This document shows, in pieces, positions 57,421 to 64,000 of a DNA stretch of 64,000 nucleotides. How positions within the stretch are numbered: position 1 is the first letter of the stretch; every line of letters begins with the position of its first letter. Made by a program: the position numbers and the translations under genes. This DNA comes from Fibrobacter sp. (GTDB lineage: Bacteria; Fibrobacterota; Fibrobacteria; Fibrobacterales; Fibrobacteraceae), in the NCBI GenBank assembly GCA_024398815.1, contig JAKSIL010000009.1:1-64000 (forward strand), given 5' to 3'. The notes beneath the pieces were generated by a model that made no database searches, was not told the origin of the DNA, and was given only the letters and a program-made list of their open reading frames with translations.

Positions 57421-58593
57421 ATGGAACAAGAAGCCACAAATCCAGCCATTGACAATTTGCTCAACGAGCAAAGGTTGAAAAACATTGTTTATCCGGCACG
57501 ACTGTTCAGGGCAAGACTCAACGAAGAATTCCTTCGTGCAAACAGAACTCGCCGTCCCTTCCTGTTCATAAAGATTTATTCCCACCAGTATGACTTTTTT
57601 GGTTGGGGCAGCCCTTCGCGCACGGTCGAAAGAACCTGGCGAATAAGCCTGCTCACCATGTTCTCGCATCTCAAGTTCATCGACGTACTTGGATACCTGA
57701 GCGACGGTAGCGGCATCGGCATGATCCTCTTGAATTCCGACATGACCACGTTGGAAACCATCCGCAAGGAAATCCTTCACAAGCTGAACGACGCGGGCCT
57801 TATCCAGGCATTGAGGCACAAGCCCAAGAGCCCCATATTCCAGGCGTACCTGTACACGGGTTTCCAGGAAAAAGACAACCTGGAAATGGACGGCAAGCTT
57901 AAGGATTTCAACAGCACCAACGGAAGCTTCTTCTCGCTCTCCCGCTTGAACCTGGACGACATCTGGGAACACCCGCACACCATAAGATTCCGCCACGTCG
58001 TAAAAAGAATCGCGGACCTCGTATGCACAAGCGGCGCTCTCATCGTGCTTTCACCGCTTCTTCTGTTCTGCGCATTGGCAGTCAAGATTAGCGACCCCAA
58101 GGGCCCCATCATATTCAAGCAGACTCGCGTCGGACGCAACGGAAAGCTGTTCACCATGTACAAGTTCCGCAGCATGTACGCCGACGCCGAAGAGCGCAAG
58201 AAAGAACTCATGGCCCAGAACGAAACCGGCGGCAAGACCTTCAAGATGAAGAACGACCCCCGTATCTATCCGTTCGGCCATGTTCTTCGCAAGTTCAGCC
58301 TCGACGAACTCCCGCAGCTGATCAACATTCTCAAGGGCGACATGGCAATCGTAGGCCCCCGTCCGCCGATTCCATCGGAAGTGGCAGAATACGAACCCTG
58401 GCATAGAATGCGCCTGTCCGTGACACCCGGTCTTACCTGCATTTGGCAGGTGAGCGGACGAAGCAACATCAGCTTCGAAGGGCAGATGCGTTTGGACAAC
58501 GACTACATCCGTCGTGACGGAAAGATTGCCGACGACGTCAAGCTCATCCTCAAGACATTCAAAGTCGTCTTCAAAGGTGAAGGCGCTTATTAG
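57421..58593 (+). CDS. Sugar transferase (WbaP/PglC-type core) with a novel N-terminal domain
   Basis: 390 residues. The C-terminal ~200 residues are a complete bacterial sugar transferase core with its single membrane hairpin (RIADLVCTSGALIVLSPLLL), GPIIFKQTRVGRNGKLF, MYKFRSMYADAEERK, HVLRKFSLDELPQLIN, GDMAIVGPRPP and VTPGLTCIWQVSGR. Instead of the usual multi-helix N-terminus it has a ~190-residue soluble domain. That domain's middle (RRPFLFIKIYSHQYDFFG, then FIDVLGYLSDGSGIGMILLN) resembles a degenerate GGDEF fold without the signature motif. It should start a glycan on undecaprenyl phosphate. The terminator downstream is shared with the convergent gene. Confidence 0.88.
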   Translation: MEQEATNPAIDNLLNEQRLKNIVYPARLFRARLNEEFLRANRTRRPFLFIKIYSHQYDFFGWGSPSRTVERTWRISLLTMFSHLKFIDVLGYLSDGSGIGMILLNSDMTTLETIRKEILHKLNDAGLIQALRHKPKSPIFQAYLYTGFQEKDNLEMDGKLKDFNSTNGSFFSLSRLNLDDIWEHPHTIRFRHVVKRIADLVCTSGALIVLSPLLLFCALAVKISDPKGPIIFKQTRVGRNGKLFTMYKFRSMYADAEERKKELMAQNETGGKTFKMKNDPRIYPFGHVLRKFSLDELPQLINILKGDMAIVGPRPPIPSEVAEYEPWHRMRLSVTPGLTCIWQVSGRSNISFEGQMRLDNDYIRRDGKIADDVKLILKTFKVVFKGEGAY

Positions 58594-58655
58594 TCCCTCC
58601 TTTTCCAAATGCAAAAAAACTGCTTGACGCAAGTCGCACGATTTTACAGCAAAAA

Positions 58656-58690
58656 GAAAACCGCTCAGTGAACTGAGCGGCATTCTTTTT
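58656..58690. terminator. Bidirectional rho-independent terminator
   Basis: Stem CCGCTCAG/CTGAGCGG with a short loop, A-rich on the left and T-rich on the right, so it can stop transcripts from both the sugar transferase gene (plus) and the convergent gene at 58705 (minus). Confidence 0.85.
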
Positions 58691-58704
58691 AAAGTTGCAA
58701 CAAA

Positions 58705-59343
58705 TTAGCCTTCTTCGAGGGCTTCCTTGTACTCGTCAACCGTAGCGATGTATTCGTCAATCTTGTCTTCCTTGGAATCGAGGAAGCCCAGAATTTGTTC
58801 AAGATGTTCCTTCTGGAACACGGCCTTGAGCTGACGGGAAGCGTGGCCCTTGTAGCCCCATTCCTTAAGGATTTCGTCGGTGACTACGAAGGCGTCGTCC
58901 ATGGAGACAAAGCGCATAGGACCCCAGACGGCATAGTTGTGTTCCATCTGCATGCTTTCGGGTTCCGGCAGTTCAGGATTGGCCATGTAGCGCTGGATAT
59001 GACGTGTACGCACGTCCTTGACCTTGTCGATGCGCATGTAACCCATAATCAGGTACTTGTTGCGCATTTCAGATTCGCTGAGCCCTTCGTAGCGGGTTCC
59101 AAAAAGAATATAGCGGCTCTTGGCCTTCACAATGGCGTTAATGTTCTTGACATTGCAGCAGCTCATCAAACCATAAGTGCTGGTTTCATAGTTCGGTTCG
59201 TAAAAGAAACCCTTGCCGTTTTCATTCAGCTGGTCACGAACCGGCATTTCAGACTGGTGACTGGTTTCAACATAGAGCAAGCTACCCGCAGCGTTACCGC
59301 GGTAATCTTGCCAACCTTCGAGATTAATCTGTGTTTTAGGCAT
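58705..59343 (-). CDS. Conserved-type hypothetical protein
   Basis: 212 residues, soluble, not recognised. Segments of note: NAAGSLLYVETSHQS, a Cys pair in GLMSCCNVKN, AKSRYILFGTRYEGLSES, YLIMGYMRIDKVKDVRTRHI and a helical acidic C-terminus ending DEYKEALEEG. The arrangement of short strands around SRYILFGTRY and YLIMGYMRI vaguely recalls PUA/EVE-type nucleic-acid-binding folds, but this is weak. A GGACAA site precedes the ATG. It sits alone between murI and a terminator. Confidence 0.7.
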   Translation of the reverse strand: MPKTQINLEGWQDYRGNAAGSLLYVETSHQSEMPVRDQLNENGKGFFYEPNYETSTYGLMSCCNVKNINAIVKAKSRYILFGTRYEGLSESEMRNKYLIMGYMRIDKVKDVRTRHIQRYMANPELPEPESMQMEHNYAVWGPMRFVSMDDAFVVTDEILKEWGYKGHASRQLKAVFQKEHLEQILGFLDSKEDKIDEYIATVDEYKEALEEG

Positions 59344-59443
59344 TTTTTGTCCAATTACTCAAAAAGGTGAAACATAATACTTTAACAAGCGGACCCGAAC
59401 AGGTTCGCTCGCTTTAACTAAAACGCAAAATACAATTTACTGA

Positions 59444-60253
59444 CTAAAAAGTCAACGATTCTGCAGAAATATCTTGCATTCCAAAGAGAAAAGCGCCTTT
59501 TTTAAAGAATTTCGCCGTATCGGAGGTCAAAAATTCGGTTTTTCCGCCCTTGGAAAGCCGGACCTCCATCTCAGGATGGCGCTTGAGATAGTCCACCGTT
59601 TTGGCGGCGACGATATCCCCCTGGAACACCAAACGCACATGGGATGGCAGTGCGGCACGAATTTGCCGTTCCAAAAGCGGGTAATGCGTACAAGCCAAAA
59701 GCACAGCATCTATTTCAGGATCTTCCTTGAGCAGCGCCTCGACATCCTTCTTCACGAAGAACTGGGCGCCCTCGGTATCGCACTCGCCGTTCTCGACAAG
59801 CGGAACCCACATAGGGCACGCATGCTGCGTCACCTTGAGCTGCGGAAAGAAATGTTCGATCTCGATAACGTAGCTTCTGGACGAAACCGTACCCGCCGTG
59901 GCAAAAACGCCAACATGGCCCGTTTTGCTGAAACCACCGATTTCTTCGGCGGTCGGGCGGATGATGCCAAGCACCCTGCGATCAGGGAACTCGACCGGCA
60001 GCACCTGCTGCTGGATACTGCGAAGAGCGCGGGCCGAAGCCGTATTGCAAGCGAGAATCACCAAAGGGCAACCACGGCGGAACAGTTCGCGAACCGACTC
60101 CAGCGTATAGCGGTAGATGGTTTCAAAACTGCGCGAGCCGTACGGCGCACGGGCGTTGTCCCCCAAGTACAGAAAATCGTACTGGGGCAAAGCCTTTTGC
60201 AAATCACGCAAAATGGTAAGGCCGCCGAACCCGGAATCGAAAACGCCAATCAC
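59444..60253 (-). CDS. murI: Glutamate racemase
   Basis: 269 residues. It makes D-glutamate for peptidoglycan. Motifs: GVFDSGFGGLTILRDL, YLGDNARAPYGSRS, LVILACNTASARAL (first catalytic Cys) and VLLACTHYPLLERQI (second). The start is GTG and overlaps the stop of the upstream fusion gene by four bases (GTGA), so it is coupled to the helicase/PlsC gene. Confidence 0.96.
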   Translation of the reverse strand: MIGVFDSGFGGLTILRDLQKALPQYDFLYLGDNARAPYGSRSFETIYRYTLESVRELFRRGCPLVILACNTASARALRSIQQQVLPVEFPDRRVLGIIRPTAEEIGGFSKTGHVGVFATAGTVSSRSYVIEIEHFFPQLKVTQHACPMWVPLVENGECDTEGAQFFVKKDVEALLKEDPEIDAVLLACTHYPLLERQIRAALPSHVRLVFQGDIVAAKTVDYLKRHPEMEVRLSKGGKTEFLTSDTAKFFKKGAFLFGMQDISAESLTF

Positions 60254-62406
60254 AGCACAGACTCCATGCGTTCGCGGACGACGTGCATCAAGTCCTTGCG
60301 GGGCTCAATTTCAGCCTTCTGCTGCTTGAGAGCGTGGACATCCAACGGTTCAAGAATCTTCACCCACACCTTGACGCGACCGGAATCCTTGCGACGTTCC
60401 CAGACATCGCCGGTGCCTTTCATCACCACGGGGAGAATCGTCGCGTCCGATTCGATGGCAAGCCTGAAGCCGCCACTCTTGAAGGGGCGGAGCGAATCAT
60501 CCTTACCGCGCGTGCCTTCCGGGAAAATGAACAGTCTGGGCACCCGGCCCTTGGCCATGGCTTCGCGAATCTTGGCGGCTCCGCCACCTTTTTCGCGATT
60601 CACAAAAACGCAACCCACCTTGCGCATCCAGAAACTGAGGAACGGCACCACCTGGAGTTCCCTCTTGGCGATGAAACCGATAGTGCGCTCGATGGCTAAA
60701 AATATCACCGGGATGTCGGAGTAGGAATTGTGGTTGCCCATCACGAACACGGGGCGACTCCAGTCCACTTTGCCAAGTATGGCCTGATCCTCTATGGTCA
60801 GGTCGATGCGCAGCACCCGCATGCAGAATGCAGCAAACAGTTGCACCTTCTTATCTATCCAGACATCCACTTCGCTATGACGGAACACCATCACGAACGC
60901 GAGCTTCACGATATGCTCGAACATAAAGAGCGCGACTATAGTGAGGGCATATATTCTAAACAATAAGAGAGGCATTTTCCACCTTGACCTTTTGGGTGGC
61001 TTTGGCAAAAATCTCGACTTTTTCAATTTTCGCACGCGGCCTTTCCAAAATCTCTGTTTGCAATATAACAAAATCAAGTACGCTTCGGCCCGTGTCACCC
61101 CCACATAATACAACCGACGTTCTTCGTCCAGCTGTCTTTTGCGCTGACTTGACGTTCCGGTACACTCTCCCGGAGTCAGCCCTTCCGCCATGCCCGCATA
61201 AAACACGACTGCGTATTGAAGTCCTTTCGAGGCGTGCACCGTTTCCACATGGATTCCGTTTTCAAGTGTTTCGTCCCCTTCGGTTTCTTCTCCCGCCACA
61301 GGAAGTCCCGCGTCTTTCAACGCCTCCTCGTAATACAGTCTTTGGCGATTGTACCGTACCAATATGGCAAAATTCTTCCATTCCAAATCATAGCTCTCTC
61401 GAAGTTCCTTTATGCGGCAAACGATTTTTTGCATTTCTTGTATGGGGTCGTCCGATTCCCAGATTTCGGGTTTCCTGTTTTCCCGGAACAGCGGGTTTCC
61501 ACCCGACCCGTTCGGATTTCCAGCCCTGAGCACCTTGCGCAGTCGAAGCGGTTTGTTTTCGAAAATTTCGTTTGCCAAGTGCAGTACATTCGGAACCGAC
61601 CTGTAATTCCACTCGAGCCTTATCAAAGTACTTTCCTTGAAATCGTCGCAGAACCGGTTAATGTTTCCGATGTCGGCTCCACGGAATCCGTATATGGCCT
61701 GGTCATCGTCGCCGACCACGAAAAGCGACTTGCGATTGCCCAGCAGTGCTTTCACCATGCGGTACTGGCTCGGATTGATATCCTGGTATTCATCCACCAT
61801 GATTTCCGTCCACTCGCTTCTGAAAAATTCACGGGCCGATTCGTTGTTTTCCAACAAATTAATCGATTGGTAGATAAGGTCTTCAAAGACGACCTCCCCC
61901 GAATCCAGCACATCTTGTCGAAGTTCCTTGAGCTTTGCGTTCATCGCCTGCGAATAGCCGTCAGAAAAAAGTTCTTCGCGATTCAATGCGCCCGACTTAA
62001 TTTTCAATTTCGAAAGCTTGGCCATGAACTCGCGGCTGGAAGAATCCTTGGGCGTCGGAGGCTTTTTAAAGCCCACCATTTCATAGGCAAAGCGTCCATC
62101 GATTTTTTGCTTGAGCATGTACAAGGCGAGCGAGTGGAAGGTGCAAAGCCTCACCCCGGCATCCGGAAAAAGTTTCTGCACGCGTTCGCGCATTTCGGAA
62201 GCAGCCTTCGCGGTAAAAGTAAGCGCCAGTATTTTTTCAGGCTCAACTCCGCACGCAATGCGGTACTGAATTCGCTTGGTCAAAACCGATGTTTTGCCCG
62301 ACCCCGCTCCCGCCAAAATTAAAAGTTGAGCCCCCTTATCGTGGTCGTGAAGCACGGCCGCCCTTTGGTCTGCATTGAGACCTTTCAAGATGCTCGACGC
62401 ATCCAT
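60250..62406 (-). CDS. UvrD/Rep-type helicase fused in frame to a PlsC-type acyltransferase
   Basis: 718 codons with no internal stop. Residues 1 to about 470 are a compact superfamily 1A helicase: Walker A AGAGSGKT (32-39), LALTFTAKAASEMRERV, TFHSLALYML, EIMVDEYQDINPSQY, VVGDDDQAIYGFRGADI, LEWNYRSVPN, VHASKGLQYAVVFYAG and EERRLYYVGVTRAEAYLILL. After a basic stretch (KLKKSRFLPKPPKRSRWK) a complete 1-acyl-glycerol-3-phosphate acyltransferase follows from Met478: a membrane segment, NHNSYSD (558-564, catalytic HX4D), FPEGTR (628-633) and ILPVVMKGTG. Met478 (ATG at 60975) has its own AAGGTGG ribosome site, so free PlsC may also be made. The two activities, DNA repair and phospholipid synthesis, have no obvious link. 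A lost stop codon or a sequencing indel are alternatives. Confidence 0.87.
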   Translation of the reverse strand: MDASSILKGLNADQRAAVLHDHDKGAQLLILAGAGSGKTSVLTKRIQYRIACGVEPEKILALTFTAKAASEMRERVQKLFPDAGVRLCTFHSLALYMLKQKIDGRFAYEMVGFKKPPTPKDSSSREFMAKLSKLKIKSGALNREELFSDGYSQAMNAKLKELRQDVLDSGEVVFEDLIYQSINLLENNESAREFFRSEWTEIMVDEYQDINPSQYRMVKALLGNRKSLFVVGDDDQAIYGFRGADIGNINRFCDDFKESTLIRLEWNYRSVPNVLHLANEIFENKPLRLRKVLRAGNPNGSGGNPLFRENRKPEIWESDDPIQEMQKIVCRIKELRESYDLEWKNFAILVRYNRQRLYYEEALKDAGLPVAGEETEGDETLENGIHVETVHASKGLQYAVVFYAGMAEGLTPGECTGTSSQRKRQLDEERRLYYVGVTRAEAYLILLYCKQRFWKGRVRKLKKSRFLPKPPKRSRWKMPLLLFRIYALTIVALFMFEHIVKLAFVMVFRHSEVDVWIDKKVQLFAAFCMRVLRIDLTIEDQAILGKVDWSRPVFVMGNHNSYSDIPVIFLAIERTIGFIAKRELQVVPFLSFWMRKVGCVFVNREKGGGAAKIREAMAKGRVPRLFIFPEGTRGKDDSLRPFKSGGFRLAIESDATILPVVMKGTGDVWERRKDSGRVKVWVKILEPLDVHALKQQKAEIEPRKDLMHVVRERMESVL
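60971..60988 (-). promoter_or_regulatory. Internal ribosome binding site and ATG for the PlsC part
   Basis: On the minus strand AAGGTGG is followed after four A-rich bases by the ATG at 60975. A product from here would be 241 residues, the normal length of a stand-alone PlsC acyltransferase. Confidence 0.55.
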
Positions 62407-62470
62407 TGTATCCTCTGTGGAATGCAGCGCTCCGAAAACTTGCGCCCGCGGAATCTATAAAATAGATAGG

Positions 62471-63475
62471 CTACTTCGCCCTATCGCCTTGTTCGTCCGG
62501 TTTTCCACCCAGCAAAAAGGTGATTGCGCCGAACAAACTCAATACCAAACTTACAAAATATGCCAGCAACTGTATCACTACGGACTCCAGTCCGGGCACT
62601 CCAGCGCGTGCAAACAGAGATTGCGCCAAGAGTTCCCTAGGACCAAAGCCACCGATAGAAATCGGGAGTGCACTGATGATGGCGACAAGGGGTATGTAAT
62701 AGAAGTACCACGATATGGAAAGATCCACACCGACGGCATTGCCGCAATAGTAATGCACTAGAATACGAAGGGACTGCGTTACCGCCGACAAAAGCGAAAT
62801 CTGCACCCAGAGCTTGAACGACCTGAAAGCCTGGAAACGCATAAACATGCGCACGAGCCTAGCCCCCACCTTCGCAGGCAAAACCTTCGAGGCCAAATTA
62901 CAGCAGAAGCGCCCTAGCCTGCGACTGCAAAGGCAAGCGAACATGGCGCAAAAGCCGAGGAAAATCCAGATGGAAGGCCAGATAAACGCCCTTTGCATAT
63001 CGTCATAGACAAAGAACAGGGCCCCCATGCCGAGTGTAAACAAAGTAACAAAGAACAAGCCGAACAGTCTATCGAAGAACGTCGCCGTAAGACCCGCCCC
63101 AACCGTATCCTGGCCGCCCTGCATACGAATGTCGTAAATCTTCTTGACATCGCCGCCAACGTTCCCAGGCATAAAATTGTTAAAGAAAAGTCCTACATAG
63201 TAAAGTTTCAGCAGATGGCCATACTTCAAGTGGACGTTCTGTTTTTCAAGCAACAATTTCCACTGCAGACAGGCGGAGAAATTCGAGAGACCAAGGCACA
63301 GGAGGGCAAGCACGAACGGCAAAACGCTGTTCCAAGAAAACAGCCTGTACAGGTCACCGATGTCCCACTCCGGATCCGAGACGATGTTTCTGTAAACGAT
63401 ATACGCCGGAACAATCGTCACTACCAGCTTTAGGCAAAAAACCAGGCTGGACTTTATTTTAGGATTCATCGCCAT
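62471..63475 (-). CDS. UPF0104/LPG-synthase-TM-like membrane protein (flippase-like)
   Basis: 334 residues from the ATG at 63475 (an ATG at 63469 is as likely; the frame also opens at 63499 inside the upstream gene). About eight membrane segments. The motifs GLFFNNFMPGNVGGDVKKIYDI, AGLTATFFDRLFGLFFV and LPISIGGFGPRELLAQ are those of the lysylphosphatidylglycerol synthetase TM/UPF0104 family, often found with glycan or lipid biosynthesis genes. No catalytic lysyl-transfer domain is present. Substrate unknown. It follows the methyltransferase gene with an 8-nt gap and precedes the helicase/PlsC gene. Confidence 0.85.
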   Translation of the reverse strand: MAMNPKIKSSLVFCLKLVVTIVPAYIVYRNIVSDPEWDIGDLYRLFSWNSVLPFVLALLCLGLSNFSACLQWKLLLEKQNVHLKYGHLLKLYYVGLFFNNFMPGNVGGDVKKIYDIRMQGGQDTVGAGLTATFFDRLFGLFFVTLFTLGMGALFFVYDDMQRAFIWPSIWIFLGFCAMFACLCSRRLGRFCCNLASKVLPAKVGARLVRMFMRFQAFRSFKLWVQISLLSAVTQSLRILVHYYCGNAVGVDLSISWYFYYIPLVAIISALPISIGGFGPRELLAQSLFARAGVPGLESVVIQLLAYFVSLVLSLFGAITFLLGGKPDEQGDRAK

Positions 63476-63482
63476 CGAAAAA

Positions 63483-64000
63483 TCACGGCTTGCGGCCAAT
63501 CACTCCAATGCTAAGCTGGGTATAATGCATCGCCGGCACCGACTGAAGCGAATCCAAGATTTTGTCTTTCGCCTTCTGGTACGCGGACCCCTGAAGCGGG
63601 TACTTAGGAAGTTCCACACCAATCTTGAAGCAGAACTCGCGAAGCATGCGGTAGAAAAGATTCGGGCGCATCCAGTCGCCATACGCATATTCGCACTTGA
63701 ACCCGGCATCGACCATGAGCTTTTTCAATTCGGCCATGGTGAACTGCTTTTCCCATCCGGCAAACCACTTGTCCATGGCAATCAGGATGTGCTTGATGAT
63801 TGTGTACGGATGCACCGTCTGCGGCACGTCGCAAAGGCAGCAACCGCCGTGCTTCAGAATTCTGTAGTTTTCCTGAATCAAAGGAAGGGAATCCTTGAAA
63901 TGCTCGGCAAGCCCTTGATGGAATACGAGATCGAAAGTGCAATCCGGGAAAGGCGACTTGAAAGCATCGCCACGCACCAGAGTCAAGTTGTCTTCGATAT
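63483..64000 (-). CDS. Class I SAM-dependent methyltransferase (5' end outside window)
   Basis: The last 172 codons; the frame continues past the window edge (IEDN-LTLVRGDAF reads through position 64000), so the start and SAM-binding glycine loop are missing. FPDCTFDLVFHQGLAEHF and ENYRILKHGGCCLCDVPQ are motifs of a type-11 methyltransferase. Its small-molecule or glycan target is unknown. It is the upstream member of a run with the UPF0104 and helicase/PlsC genes. Confidence 0.85.
   Translation of the reverse strand, partial: IEDNLTLVRGDAFKSPFPDCTFDLVFHQGLAEHFKDSLPLIQENYRILKHGGCCLCDVPQTVHPYTIIKHILIAMDKWFAGWEKQFTMAELKKLMVDAGFKCEYAYGDWMRPNLFYRMLREFCFKIGVELPKYPLQGSAYQKAKDKILDSLQSVPAMHYTQLSIGVIGRKP

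Noticed and set aside
1-64000. tRNA, rRNA and known small RNA genes
   Set aside because: No stretch with tRNA arms or rRNA-like sequence was recognised on either strand by reading; a covariance-model search was not possible.

Overview
The window looks like chromosomal DNA of a Fibrobacter species (phylum Fibrobacterota, cellulose-degrading gut bacteria). The support is direct: five lipoproteins or surface proteins carry the FISUMP domain (Fibrobacter succinogenes major paralogous domain, TIGR02145), one is coupled to a TIGR02147-type regulator, and there is a very large secreted family 9 glycoside hydrolase with poly-serine linkers and a C-terminal sorting-like domain. Base composition is near 50% GC and housekeeping genes are densely packed on both strands. 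No rRNA, tRNA, CRISPR array or intact insertion sequence was seen.

Layout. 1-3965: FISUMP lipoprotein (runs off the left edge) and its overlapping TIGR02147 regulator gene. 4132-12636: mostly housekeeping genes (a dehydrogenase/TolB-propeller fusion, HIT protein, recO, panB, a histone H1-like Lys/Ala protein, a Ppx/GppA phosphatase, an rRNA methyltransferase, a sigma-70 factor, nrdR). 12729-20455: transketolase, a membrane glycosyltransferase with a C-terminal NPCBM domain, a polyprenyl-phosphate glycosyltransferase, gmk and an iron alcohol dehydrogenase. 20904-26972: the 2022-residue GH9 protein. 27480-38017: an accessory region with four more FISUMP genes (two sharing a nearly identical N-terminal half), a RhuM-family gene, a secreted repeat protein followed by a 53-residue peptide gene, and scattered gene fragments. 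Two of the fragments share a 37-bp direct repeat that flanks the secreted-protein/peptide cassette. 38018-64000: housekeeping again (priA, a DUF349 repeat protein, a Sua5-type tRNA modification enzyme, a VanX-like dipeptidase with a TonB-dependent receptor, a nitrilase, a maltokinase, cysE, nth, UDP-xylose synthase, coaX-nadC, two sugar-phosphate transferases, homoserine dehydrogenase, murI) plus a remarkable in-frame UvrD helicase/PlsC acyltransferase fusion, a flippase-like membrane protein and a partial methyltransferase.

How the genes fit together. Envelope and polysaccharide biosynthesis recur: two polyprenyl sugar transferases, UDP-xylose synthase, a PMT-type and a DPM-type glycosyltransferase, murI, PlsC and an UPF0104 membrane protein. 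Together with the FISUMP lipoproteins and the GH9 enzyme they depict a Gram-negative cell with an elaborate surface for binding and digesting plant fibre. Operons are tight, with stop/start overlaps of the ATGA or GTGA type at 3120-3123, 18500-18503 and 60250-60253.

The most notable general signal is a recurrent TANNTT box ending 6-10 nt before the start codon in about a dozen genes without a Shine-Dalgarno sequence, which suggests leaderless mRNAs. The best candidates for something undescribed are the helicase-acyltransferase fusion with an internal ribosome binding site, the repeat-flanked secreted protein/peptide cassette, and the FISUMP gene cluster whose coding sequence appears to have absorbed an extragenic repeat.
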